From contig BSBN01000888.1 of the NCBI GenBank assembly GCA_027924645.1, positions 19,541,001 through 19,605,000 on the forward strand: 64,000 bases of DNA. Reading direction: 5' to 3'. The position numbers and the translations under genes are program-made. The DNA comes from Cunninghamia lanceolata (taxonomy: Eukaryota; Streptophyta; Pinopsida; Cupressales; Cupressaceae). Below are positions 10,431 through 22,006 of this stretch, one piece after another; position 1 is the first letter of the stretch, and each line of letters begins with the position of its first letter. The notes under the pieces were generated by a model. It did no database searches. It saw only the letters and a list, made by a program, of their open reading frames with translations, and had not been told where the DNA came from.

Positions 10431-12570
10431 GGCATTGATGGCAGAACTTAGTGAAAAATGACTAACTGTCGCAGTAACTCCCCCTTGGCTAATGGTCTGT
10501 CTTTTGCACTATTATACTAGAACTCTTGGTGTAGGAGCACCAAGGAGATCAAAAGACTTATGTCTTGTTTTAATGATTCACTTGTTTGTTGATTTCATAA
10601 GGTCTTGAAGAGCATTCTCATCCATGTAATAAGGACTATGTCCAAATATCTATTATTGTCTTGTAGGAGGTAATCATGTTTATAAGCCTTCCAAGGCATG
10701 TAAAAGACAGTCCTATGTTTTCCTCTCATTTGTAAGCCTTCCAAGGAAAGTAGGAGGTTGTCATTGAGTCCTATACCTTGTCAAAGGCTAGTTATCCTTG
10801 CAAGAATAGGATACACTCCTTAAAACTAAGATAACAATTTGTAATCACAATAACAAATAACTAATGGCAGCAATGGTGGAAAGATAGTTATGGAAACTTC
10901 CCCATCGGTCCAAAAACTACCTCCTTGTAGTTGTCAAAGGTTGTGAAGCCTTAAAAGTCCTTGGAGATTGATCCTTGGATGAAGGAGATGAATTTGAAGA
11001 AGTGTAAGAAGTTTCCAAAGCAATAGCAAACCAATTCTCTGCATTTTCTGTATAACAAGCCATACCATTCTGTTGTATGACACTATCATGAAGTATAGGT
11101 TGTTTCAAAATGGAGTATGATGAAGTAACTATCAATTAAGACTAGTTTGAGCTCATGACATATAAGATAAAGCAACCTACAAGCATTTGATTTAAGATTG
11201 CTCTTTGACAGAATTCTAATTTTCTAGAAAATTTACCCCTACAGGCCATACACAGGGAAGGTACAGGACTGTCCTTGCCTTTTCATTCTTTGATTAGATA
11301 TTCCATTGAATTACCTTAAATTTGAATGTAGTTTGTTATTTTGAAAGTTATATAGTAGGGAGTTATAAGGTTTTGTTTAAAAATAGCCTCATCAAAACCT
11401 AGTTAAGGGTTTGCTTCCAACGATGGGGTATTGACCATCCCACTATCTTTCAAGGACATAAGACTAGTGGGATGGATGTAATTACTTGTATGTTGAGTGA
11501 TTTGGGTGTTTGCAGGAGTGGGAGAGTTGGTGTTTGTAAATTTTGGTAGAAAAGGCTTAATAAGACCATGTATTAAGCCATTTGGAGCAACCATAGAGAC
11601 ATTTCTTGGAACAACAGTTTGTAGAGGCACAAAACCAACAAAATCCTTTGTTTTGGAAGGTAATATAAATTTTTAAACCATTGGTGGAGTTCTGTGCATG
11701 AGTTTTAGGGTAGTCTCTTTGTAATTTTGGCCTAATTGGGCTCTAAAACACTAGGAGGGGCTATTCGTTGAGACAAACCACCCAAAACAACCCAAACCCA
11801 TTCTTGTATATGTGATAGGGGATCATAAAGGGTATCTTCTAATTGTCTAACATTTACATTTGAAGGTCTCTATTAAGAGTTATTAGGACTGTCCTCATTT
11901 TCTAGGGCTACAAGCCATTTTTGGGGTTTGGTGAAGGAAGTACCAATCCTAAGTCTAGTCTGCCTTGGCCAATGGATAGAATGGGTCCCCTAACATCCAA
12001 AACCAACCTTTCCATTAAGATCCATGAGTTTCTTTCTATTGTTCCCACTTTTGTGTAAAGACCTTTGACTTTGGGCTTTTTGAGTGAAAGAGAACCTTGT
12101 CATTTTGTCTATCTTCTCCTATCCAATTTGCCTCTCCCTTAGCTGGATTCCACATTTTTCACTACTTTTCACTCCCCCTTTGACATCAATAGAAAAGGGT
12201 AGAATCTGCAAACCAAAATTTTGCAAAAATTATTCTATACATGGCCGCATAAGTATATATAAATCATATGTTATACTTACATATACTTAAGTATATCCAC
12301 AAAAGTAGTCTTCAGCTGTACAAACTCTATGGCCTAGCTCTACTTCATCCTATCCAAAATGGAGATGTGACCACTCAATAAAAATGTGTATGCTTTTGCC
12401 CTTCTTAAATTTGTCGGATCTCTGGTCCGGGCTGTGGTCTGAGCATCTGTCAAGGCCTCATGCATTGCCTCTAGCTTAGGGATAATTATCCCTCTAAGTT
12501 CACCCATTCTATTTATTATGTTCTTCTTTTCTTTGTCTAGCCTCTTTATTTCATTTATGATAACAATATC
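10431..12570 (-). other. N4 3' region, no recognised gene
   Basis: About 2.1 kb between the end of the unknown ORF and the PPT. Small minus-strand ORFs occur at 10917-11135 (72 codons) and 11403-11630 (75 codons, Pro/Thr/Asn-rich). Neither matches a family I know, and both may be chance. The sequence 12250-12295 contains repeated tatactta/atatact words. Confidence 0.5.
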
Positions 12571-15500
12571 CTAGCATTCTTGATTCATTAGAGAGGTAGC
12601 AAGGGGATCAAAATTCTGAGATAAACTTGACAGTTTACCTTCTTGTTCTTTCACTTTCTTCTCAATGCCCTCTGTCACTTTGGGCCAAGATAAACAGAAT
12701 TTGTATATGTCCCCACCATCTTTAAGAGTGTTTTCAAGGCTCTTTATTCTAATGTCAATGGTCCTCCTATCATTAGCAATAAGTCCTTGCACTTCAGTGA
12801 ATCTCTTTCCCAATAACTCCTTCCAGACCTTTGCTTCTATTGATTTCTCTAGAGATTCAAAATGAGTGCTAACAAAATTTACCAAAGATTTCAAGTTACC
12901 AGATGGTGAGGCTGAAGGATCCTTTTGGAAGGATGGCATGATCTTTGCAAGCATCCTGGATGCAATCTCTAATAGTTTATAGTCTTCCATGTGAGATTTC
13001 AAGAGTTTTTCTTTTGCTTTGTCTTGAGCAAAAGATGCTATTTTCATTATCTGAACTGAAGAGAGAGAGAGAGAGAGTCAAAATTTAGTGACCCTTGAAA
13101 TAACTCAGGTTCATCTATCTCCATCATTTCTCCATTTAGGAAATTCTTCACCATTTCTACAGTGTATCTTGCCGGTGATTAAGTCTTCTTCTCTTTTGGG
13201 ATATCAGAACAGTCATCATTAGTCTTTTCTGCTTGTTCTTCTTCTTTTCCCTTAACCTCCTCTTCTTGACTCCCTTTCTCCTCTTTTCTACCTTCTCCTT
13301 TAGCTTTAGAATCTGGAATGTCTACAGTGGGATTTGGAGGAGAGATGTCACCTATGTTTATTGCTTCATAAGCTTCCTCTTCTAGAATAGAGGAATCTAA
13401 GTCCTTAGACTTTTCTTCATCTATTTTCTTTAATCCTTAGATATCCTTGTCAGAAAATTCTTCAGTCATTACATTTAATCCTTCAACATCAATGGTAGAA
13501 GGTTCTTCTTCTATTTCCTCTACAATAGAAAGATTGAATCTTTTAAAAGCATTCTAGAGGATATCTTTTGTTTCTCTTTCTACTTGGTCAGTTTCTCCAA
13601 GCATAAGTTTATTCATTCTTTCTTTACTCTGGAACTCATCCTTACAGTCCTTGAAAATCATGTCCATTTGTTTTGGAGTGATAAAAGGATAAAGATGAAT
13701 TGCTATTTGTTCCTGAATCTCCAAGTATTTTTCCTTTGCATTCTCTTTTCTTAGTTCAAGTACTTTTTCTAGACTCTTAGGAATTAAGGGTATAATTTCA
13801 ATGAAAGCTTTATTGTAAATGTTCAGGTACCTGATAGCAGCTTCTTCCAAAATTCTCTTGTTAGTATCACTGTATTCATCATAGAACTCTGTTACTGGTT
13901 GTAGGTTCCCATCCACAGTAACTACCTTGATGATGTCATCACTGGAAAGAGTGGACTTTTCAACAAATTCCTCTACCTTTTCTTCCTCATTTTTACTAGT
14001 AGTGAATTTCTCGAAAGTTTTCTTCTTCATTTTCTTGATTTCTTCATCAGATTCTGTTTCTTCATCATCTTTAAGGCTCGTCTATGACCTTGTGGCTTTG
14101 GTCTTTGTCCTCTTTTCTCCTTTTTTGGATGTCTTGACTTCCAGTTTGGTGGCCCTTGAGCTTTTAGGAGTGGCAGGTGCAAAGCTCCTGGAAGATCTAG
14201 TCAGGGAAGAAGCTTGTACTGAAGTGTCTCCTTTCTTTGCTTCTTGTTTCTCTTTCCTAGCCTTCTTCATCTTCTCTCTATTTGCATCCATAGCCTCCTT
14301 TGATAGGCCAAATCTGTTGGTAATTTCCTCAACTTCCCTTCTTACTTTCCTCTCTATTTCTGGCTATCTTAACTCAACATGTATTTTTACACTTAGCTCT
14401 TGAAAGGTTCCAAACCTTTCTGCCTTAGTGTCCTTGGGCTGCCTCTGTAGATGTTGAATATGAAGCTCCAAGATTTTTTCATCAACTTCATATCCCATAG
14501 GCATTATCCACACAGTCCTTGGCTCAACTACCTCCATTAGACATTGGTCAGTGTCAACCATGAAGCATATTGTGTCCTTGTATTTCTCAACTATGGATTG
14601 AGGTATTCTCTCTCTGGCTTACATCATGCTTTGAAAGTTTTTAAAATAGCCCCAGAGGGCAGTATTTTGAGCTTGAGTAACACTAATTCCATACATATAA
14701 TCTCTAATCTGGATAGTAACCGGTTTATCATTTTGACAAACCCAACCCTTTGATCCAGGTAGCTTATTCATATAATAGAAAAATAGACACAATATTAGAC
14801 TGCCATATTTGAAAGAGTTTTTCTTATCTTTCTTGATCTTCTCAAAGTTTTTCATTAGTTGACTCAATAGAAGCTCACACAAATCATAATCTGCATTTTC
14901 CTTCAGCATCTGATATGTAACATAGATTACAATACTAGACAGAATTTCCCTACTTGAGTGGTAGATTTTGTAGCCAATTATCATTGAAGAAAACTTGACA
15001 TCCAGATCCATGATGTCATCTATAGTCATTGCTCTCCTATCAAATTTTGACCTAGTGGTTTCAGTTACCATTTGGTTCTGTATAGATTTGAGTGTGGGTA
15101 ACCCACCATTTGAGTGCAGTTCAGTCATAGCCCTGATGTCATCTTTGGTTATCTTGAAAGGCCTCATTAGCCACATAAAATTATCATGCATCCTACTTAG
15201 AACATACTGGTCCCATTCATCTTCTGCAAAAGACGGAAAATGTATGCAATGTTTGAAATGTTTGTCCCTTAGGTTCTTGAATTCAGGTCTGAGTTGAAAA
15301 CTCTCATCAATTAACTATTTTTGATAGATGTCAATCAATTTTGAGTCTCCAAAATCTTTGATGTTTGCATGGATATAAACCCTAATATCTTCTACATGTA
15401 AGACACTGTGTGAAATATTGGAAAATGCACCCAAGGGATCAACTTCTAGTGACTTGTAAGGGTGTTTCTTGAATTTTGGTCTCAGCCTTTCGAAGATATT

Positions 15501-15713
15501 AACAACCATTGGAGTAACCATTCTAGCAAAGAGAACCAGAGATAATTTACAGAAGGAGAATACCTTTTTATGCCTTAGGGTTTCAAGTAGGAGCCAAAAC
15601 AAATTGCTGATTGAATTCAATTTTCTAGTTGATCTTGAGTGAATTGTAGAAACTTTGTTGCAGAACTCTTCGTTGTGAATGTAGGTGTGCAAATAATGAG
15701 TGAAAGAACCCTT
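12571..15713 (-). pseudogene. N4 ORF2: long unknown ORF, about 1000 codons, decayed
   Basis: Not recognised. One minus-strand frame is open from about 15713 to 13060 except for seven stops. These are TAG at 15315, 14364, 14082 and 13554, and TAA at 14619, 13437 and 13179. I read every codon between the first five ORF pieces and found no other stop. A (GA)8 run at 13061-13077 then shifts the frame into the 158-codon piece 13047-12571. The N-terminal part (15692-14619) is mixed and globular-looking, with WLMRPFKITKDDIRAM and a hydrophobic stretch LILCLFFYYMN. The middle (14291-14082) is Lys/Arg-rich. Residues from 14030 to 13180 are acidic, with K/E-rich blocks. The C-terminal piece looks coiled-coil (LESLEKSIEAKVWKELLGKR-like spacing). 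It occupies the place of pol. Possible origins are a captured host gene or an element-specific ORF. Confidence 0.65.
13061..13077. repeat. (GA)n microsatellite inside N4 ORF2
   Basis: 17 nt of alternating G and A. The reading frame differs on its two sides, so a length change here is the simplest cause of the ORF2 frameshift. Confidence 0.8.
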
Positions 15714-16150
15714 TTATCCTTGCATAAACCCTAATTTCCTTTTGTAATAAATGCACAACTTAAGTTATCCGGTTGCCCTATTTTGAGAGAGGTCTTCTTG
15801 AATTACTACGTTAAACTTGGAATCATTTTTGACAATGTATCTTCTTTTCTTCAATCATGCCATGGGTCCGCGGATCAAAGCATTTCAATTTTGAATCATA
15901 CTAGATCTATCTATGAAAGTCCTGCTTTACCGGATAGCTGTCAGAACTAGGTTAACTTGAGTGGTTAGAAGTCTTTCAAAACTTCATTCAGATCTTTCAC
16001 ATTTTGACTGAAGGTTATGTAGATGTTTTTCTAACCTTTTAATCCACAGTGATAGATGTTTACTCAATGTGTTAAATTTAGGCACTAGCTAACTAGTTGG
16101 GGGAAATTATTTTTCTCTATGACTCCCCCTGAGCTAGAGCTCACTTTTTA
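15714..16150 (-). other. N4 spacer between gag and ORF2
   Basis: About 440 bp with stops in the gag and ORF2 frames. It would lie between gag and ORF2 in the transcript. No protease-like motif (D-S/T-G) was seen in it. Nothing else recognised. Confidence 0.45.
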
Positions 16151-17328
16151 GTTTCTGGAAGGAATATCAACACCAAATTCCAGTGCGGATCCATCTCTAA
16201 TATTTTTGTACTCTTTTTTACCCAAATCTTTCTCATCTCCTTTTGAACTTCATCCACATTCACTTTACCTTTGCCCTTATCTTGTTTTTGATTATGTTGC
16301 ATCGAACCTTTTCTGTCCTAATTTCTACTTCTGCAGAATTTGGCAATATGACCGGATTTATTGCAATTGTAATAGACAACATTTCTTTTCTTATTTGATT
16401 GATATTCTCTTGATCTACATTGATTAGCCATATGTCTAATTCTATTGCATGCAAAGCATCTATCATTGAATGAATTGTTTATTTGCCTATTTCTGCATTC
16501 ATGAGATTTGTGACCATACCTTTTGTAGTTGAAACATTGTCCGAAGAAGGATGGATTATTATGATTCATTCTCCTCTTGTACTAAGTTGCTCTATAACTA
16601 AAATTATTGCAATTGAAGCAGCATCCATTGAAGGATGGATATCTTTGGGCATTTTCTTGCCTTACTAGAGGTATTCTAGGTCTGTTTCTTTGATTTCCTG
16701 ATCCAAAGTTCTTCTGACCGGATCCAAAGATTTCACCTTTCTCATATCCTAAGCCACACTGATCATCTACCCCTTTTTGGCTTTCAAGAAGAACTTCAAG
16801 TTGGGCTAACCTTATCTTGAATTTTTCTTTGTATTCATTTGTCGTTTGAAGATCTTGTTTAAGAGTATCTATCTGATTCTCAAGTTGTTCTTCATTGTCT
16901 CTAGCTTCTTTAAGATTAGATTCAAGATGCTTGATTATTCTATTCATTTTGTGGCAATCCTCTATTTTCTCCTTGAGGGATTGTTTTAGATTATCTTTAA
17001 TCTTTCTTTTTTCTTCAATCTCTTGGGTGAACTTCATAATTCCTGATTCCATTTCATGTCTCATCATAAGGACTTCTTTTGAGAGTTTTTCACATAGATG
17101 GGTTTTTTCATTCAGATCCTCATTAGTACTATTGGCTTTGTTCTGATTTGCTAGTTTTTGAAGTAATTTCTTTCTCTTTTTCACAGAAATATTGAGTTTC
17201 TCTTTTAGCTCATTGATGAACTCGTCTACTTCCCTAAGTTTCTCTCTCAAGTTATTGACCTCAGAGTCAGATTGCTCAAGATTATCTAGGGCAGACTGTA
17301 GTTGTTCTTTCATACCATATTCATCCAC
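16150..17328 (-). pseudogene. N4 Gag: coiled coil plus four zinc-knuckle-like motifs, one stop inside
   Basis: A single minus-strand frame runs from 17328 with one TAG at 16582 and another at 16318, then a basic Lys-rich tail to about 16150. The first 180 residues form a strong heptad-rich coiled coil (LREKLREVDEFINELKEKLN). Then come four knuckle-like motifs: CFNCNNF (no downstream H/C), CFNYKRYGHKSHEC (second Cys to Tyr), CFACNRIRHMANQC (Gly to Arg) and YNCNKSGHIAKFC. The ATG is only about 50 nt from the PBS, and the UBN2-like N-terminal capsid domain of copia Gags is absent. Its role in a working copy would be RNA binding and particle assembly. It is truncated or specialised relative to N5 Gag. 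Confidence 0.7.
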
Positions 17329-17378
17329 TGAGATTCTTGGATCTTCCTCCAGCTGTTAGAGTTTTCAGAGGAACTTAT

Positions 17379-17389
17379 CTTTGATACCA
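17379..17389 (-). promoter_or_regulatory. N4 primer binding site
   Basis: Minus strand TGGTATCAAAG, two bases from the 5' LTR end. It matches the initiator Met tRNA PBS in 10 of 11 positions. Confidence 0.82.
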
Positions 17390-17391
17390 AT

Positions 17392-18496
17392 TGTTGGATA
17401 TAAGGTAGATAACTGAGAGGGGGGGTGAATTAGTTATCTCAAAATTTCTTTAACTTTCTTTTCTTTTGTTATCTTAATATTCAGTGTTGCATCAAAACAT
17501 GAAAGCATATGTAATCATAATAGAAAAAATAAAATCAACACACATAACACAAGGATTTTTACGTGGAAACCCTATTAGGGGAAAAACCATAGGCCAACTA
17601 ACCCAAGATTGTATTCTCTATTAAAAGAATAAAGGAGTACAAAATAGTACTTTCCAATTAGGGCTCACTACCTGAGCCAACTGCTCACAAGAGGCACATT
17701 GCCTACAAGAGACTCACTGTCTACAGAACTTACATAAGATAATCAAGTGTTTGAACTGAAGAGAAGCATCTACAAATGCAAGAGTTCAGTTCCGGTTAGG
17801 CACAATACATTGATCTGATGCACTTCATTCTTCCCTATTTTAATGTTGTTGTTCTGTCACATCTGGACTTGAATTTCTTCTTTTCTTTGCACTTTATTTC
17901 ATCACATATTCACCACACATACTTACATCCTAAAATCTATCTATTATATATATCTGCATCAAGGATCTTTGTCAATTCTCTAGTCAGCACCAAGAACACT
18001 GCAAGTAATTAATCTGTCAGCCGAATCCATGCTTGATTTGTAATGCGTATCAAAACATAGGCATTGAAGTCATTAATCATGTCGGCCATCAATGTATAAT
18101 CTCATAAATTGCTTGATCAACACCTTTTACTCATCTAGATTGAAGTCTGATACTCTGTCACTTAGTTCTTCCTCTATCTGTTCTGCCGGACTAGAACCCA
18201 ACACTTAGATGCTCATATCTTTTACATGCTTTACCGCCAGAGGCTAAATCTTTGGAATATACTAGTCATATAACCCTTCTTGAATTATCCAAGTCCACAC
18301 TTTACTAATTTACACCATCTAAGAGATCTAGACCTAATTGTCGGACCTTGTCACATACTTTATTCTTGTTCATCAGACCATCTTGACTTCAATCTGACTT
18401 CTGGTATGAATGAATTACCGACTGCGGATGTCTGGGATAAACTTTGTTGGCATTAATGACAACACTTAAATGACCTAGAAGAATCTTTTGCCAATA
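17392..18496 (-). repeat. N4 right (5') LTR
   Basis: Starts TGTTGGATATAAGG and ends TTGCCAATA, where the left LTR reads CCAAAA. It is followed by GAATG (18497-18501), the right target duplication. Confidence 0.87.
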
Positions 18497-18501
18497 GAAT
18501 G

Positions 18502-18923
18502 ACCCTCTAAAATTAGTACAAAAATTTGATAAAAGATTTTGCCTACTAACCCTAGATTTTGGAATTACTAGGTTATATAAAATTGTCAAAATTTCCACAA
18601 AACCTTAGCAAATTAATGATGAAAATGCAAAGAAAAATTTTGATTTTTTGTATTTTTCTATAGTTTATATCAGATCTAATGGAAAAATCATGAATTAGGA
18701 AAATTTATAAAGAATTGATGTGATTTAGTAAGCCCAACAATGCAATTTTTTTGAATTTTCCAAAATTTTCAATTTCTTTGAATTTTCCAAAATTTTCAAT
18801 TTCTTTAAATTTTTCTCAATGCAATAAAATGAATGGCTATATGAATGAATGAAATCAATCCAAATATGAAGACATACACTCAACAAGTTGCAATTTAAGT
18901 CCAAAAACTTGGGTTCACCAAAA
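18502..18923 (-). other. N3 5' leader right of N4, with PBS-like site
   Basis: A/T-rich non-coding sequence including repeated 'gaattttccaaaattttcaatttcttt' words (18750-18810, described in part). It ends with minus-strand TTTTGGTGAACCC (18911-18923) directly before the N3 5' LTR. The same TTTGGTGAAC occupies that place in N1 and N6. Confidence 0.6.
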
Positions 18924-20178
18924 TGTTTAGGGGAAAATTAGATTTGTTAATGTTTTGGTGTTTTGATGTTTAAATCCACCTTTCCATTTAACATTCAAGG
19001 ATCTAGGGTCAAGTGGTGAACACTATCATACCCTAGGTCACTTACAAATGTAGGGAAACTTGGATTAGGGAATTTAATTATCAATTTTCAACCTCTTATG
19101 CTCAATTGACCATTGAAACCCTAATTATGCAAATACGACAATAAATTGACGAATAACAGAAAATGTTCTTACAGATAGAAGTAAAATAGAAAATCATAGA
19201 ATACCCATATTTTGGGGTTTCGAAGCGAAATAGTCAGGGAAACTAGAGTAGGCACCTTAGTCCATGGTACCAGTTTCTTCGTAGAATCTAGACGTCCTTT
19301 TGACACGGATCAAGCTTGTAACTTCTATTTTTGAAAATTCATCTATAGACGACACTAGAGCGACCGTCCAAGTTCTAGAAATGCTCTTGTGTCCTACTTT
19401 TCTTCAGATCCTAAATCCTTGATGCTTACCAATCCTTCCTACAACTCCACTTTTCCCAAATGTGACACCTATAACCTACAATCACAAGACTTGGTTTGGG
19501 GGTTGTGGTATTTAGAGGCTTGCCTTAGTCAAGCCTCAGGGGACACTTAAGTCTTCGAACACCATTGTTAGATAAAGAGTGCATGCCCTTGTTAGGTAGA
19601 GGTAAAAACCAAAGGAATCAATTATGAAAACATAATATAATGTCACCTTGTAGTGAAGCTCTCATGGGAGGAAGATGCTCTTCATGCCATGAGAAAATTG
19701 ATGCTCAAATCTGCAAATATCAACACACAAAACAAACAAGTCTACTCTTGCAACACAATGAAAGCTAATCACCTTGAGAACACAATAGCTTGCTAGTAAT
19801 CATCTAGTTGGAATCTAGTTTACAAATGAATGCCTAAGCATGCTTATATATGCAACTACAAACACTCCCACCAAGATTTTTGTAATTCAAACTTACCATG
19901 TCAGCAAAGGGACCTAATAACGGTCAAAAACTAACACCCAGAAATTAGAGCTGCCCCAACATAGGGCAGGACTAGGGTGCGGGTGCCCATGTCCTCCCCC
20001 CTATTTTGGGTAGGGTACAGTTCAAGAGGTCTTCCTAGGTATAATTTACCATGGAACCTAGTTCTCATTCCATCAGGATGCCAAAATATGAACTAAGATG
20101 TCCTAAATGCATGCTAAAGAATTAGGAGCTAAACCTTATGAGGGAAAAGTCCCCAAGGGGACATTTTTTGACGTTACA
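18924..20178 (-). repeat. N3 right (5') LTR
   Basis: Starts TGTTTAGGGG and ends GACGTTACA. Collinear with 4340-5585. Confidence 0.82.
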
Positions 20179-22006
20179 GCTTCATCCAAATCAGACATCG
20201 GAGGCCAAATCTATGAGGTTTTCAATCTATTGGATGGATACTTGATCCAGGAGGTAGCTGCAATTTTAGAGTAGTTTGGGTAAAATTAGACCTTGCCATC
20301 GCGCTCATGATGCTCAAAAACCTATAGATTGACTATAAAATCATCCAAATTAGATAAAGTTGTAGTAAAAGGCAAATTTTTTTATGCCTCGACTGTATGA
20401 ATTTATCACGAGGAATATCTATGGCATATAATTAGAATCTTCTATGGAATTGCACTACGTCGGTGAATCAAAATCTTGAAAAATCCATTGATAATAAAAT
20501 TGTTTGAGGGTTTTATTTGTTGTCTGAAAGTTTATTTGTGTATGGATTTTCTTTTTGTAGATCATACCCTATGGATTGTAGGGTACCCTATACACTTCAC
20601 TCAGTGATCTAATCATAGGGCACCATGTGTGGCATGAGTCCCCACCATCTTTGACTCTACGAATAGTATACTCAGCAATGAACAAACACTCATCGGCTAA
20701 CTCTTAAAACCATCAACATTGATCATAATCTCAGGTCATTTCTCAAACAACTATTGGCAACATATTTCATCACCAACCATTTTGTGTTAAATATGTGGTT
20801 ATCTGTAGTCATTCTTCAATGATCTTCATAATAAACTAGCAGCTATAACAATTCTTCCACTACCAGGAAATTTTCAAAACTCGGTCAAATATTTCTATCG
20901 GCGTATACTTAAAACACGACGGTCTTTTTACATTTCAGGTGGCTTGAACTTCCCAGTGGTGAGATCTTCATCCAAACCGCTGGATGCTTCAAAGGTCTCT
21001 ATGGATCATTAAACCCTCGATGGCTACTACATCTTCAGTAGTGATTTCGACCAAACATTTGTCGACAGTCTTTATTCCTAATACCTAGCGGTAATTTTTA
21101 ATACCGTCAGCAGTGGCCCATTAAACCTCAAATGCTATCTTGTGTGCATCAAAGGTGATATCCTGCTCCTACATATTGGTTTTTGTGAGTATATCAGTAG
21201 TTTTTCATAGGTTCTAGCGATTTTGGCCTTAGACAGGTGGTTTAAGAGAACCTAGGTGGATTTTGACTTGTGAAGGTAGTTTTGACCTTCAAATCAATAG
21301 TTTTGCACCAATGGAGGTTTTTCCCCTTCCAGCTAAGAATATTCTAGAAAAATAGAGAATATTATGTCAGATGACATTAGTGCCAAGGAGCCATTTTTAC
21401 CCCTCAAAGCCCTAAACAAGTTTTTTTTCTTTTTTGCATACCTTTTTCCCATGAAGGTAAAATCGGGCAAATGAGATATCATTAGAAAGGTGACAAAGAG
21501 CTAGTCATAGTGGTGTTAGTAGTTTTCTAAAAAATTTCTACAAGTGCCAAAAAATCATAGTTTGAAGACAGATCTTTATTTTTTGCTTCCGAGCTCACAA
21601 CTTTCTACGACAATCTCTGATTTTTAGAATTCTTGTGGCATCGGAAAGGCATTTAGAAGCTCTACAAATCCATCCATACACTTTTCTTAGATTCCTCTCT
21701 AGGTTCATTTTAATTCATTTGTCAGTTTTTTTGCTTTTGAGTGATAACTTGGGCATTTTGACACTTAAGGAAGTGAAACTTGGTTTGAAGGCATCAATTT
21801 GCTGTGGTAAATCATTGTGAGTGGCTATAATCTCCCTTGAATCTCATTTTTAAGAGATTTTGATGCTCTCCCAATTTTAGTCTCTAGAGGACAATTGTAA
21901 ATCACACTAAGTATAAAGTGCCAGAATCATTTTTTTTTGGGGGGGTGATCTCTTTGATTGAGTAATAGGGGGGTTGTACTCATGTTCTTTTTTGTACTCT
22001 TGCATC
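20179..22006 (+). other. N2 leader, right of N3
   Basis: About 1.8 kb before the N2 gag start. No ORF of interest, no recognised domain; A/T-rich with short homopolymers. With 4184-4339 it makes an unusually long leader for a copia element, so a further old insertion inside it cannot be excluded. Confidence 0.5.

Larger units (their letters stand above)
9307..18496 (-). mobile_element. N4: non-autonomous copia-type LTR element with gag and a long unknown ORF
   Basis: LTRs at 9307-10418 and 17392-18496 are near-identical by eye and flanked by GAATG. On the minus strand the right LTR is followed by TGGTATCAAAG (PBS for initiator Met tRNA, 10 of 11 bases). The left LTR is preceded by AAAGGGGGAGAT, the same PPT as N5. 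Internal order in transcription sense is: truncated gag with four zinc-knuckle-like motifs (17328 to about 16150), unknown ORF (15713 to 12571), then an uncharacterised 3' region (12570 to 10431). No protease, integrase, RT or RNase H was seen. The close LTR pair and single-digit stop count suggest it is one of the younger insertions here. Confidence 0.85.
4340..20178 (-). mobile_element. N3: non-autonomous Ty3/gypsy-like element, same family as N1, interrupted by N4
   Basis: LTRs at 4340-5585 and 18924-20178 (about 1.25 kb each) are homologous to the N1 LTRs. The PBS-like TTTTGGTGAACCC abuts the right LTR on the minus strand, and the coding remnant is on the minus strand. Flanks ATTTC (4335-4339) and GCTTC (20179-20183) fit a 5-bp target duplication with two transitions. 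Without N4 the internal part is about 4.1 kb: leader with hairpin repeats, one protease-like ORF and a 3' UTR. No RT or integrase was found. Insertion was into the leader of N2. Confidence 0.8.

Noticed and set aside
13927..14403. Plus-strand 158-codon ORF, Ser/Leu/Phe-rich
   Set aside because: It lies exactly opposite the K/E-rich part of N4 ORF2. Antisense of K/E-rich coding sequence gives such F/L/S-rich frames. The minus frame is longer and continuous across several pieces.
16895..17146. Plus-strand 83-codon ORF
   Set aside because: Antisense shadow of the N4 Gag coiled coil.
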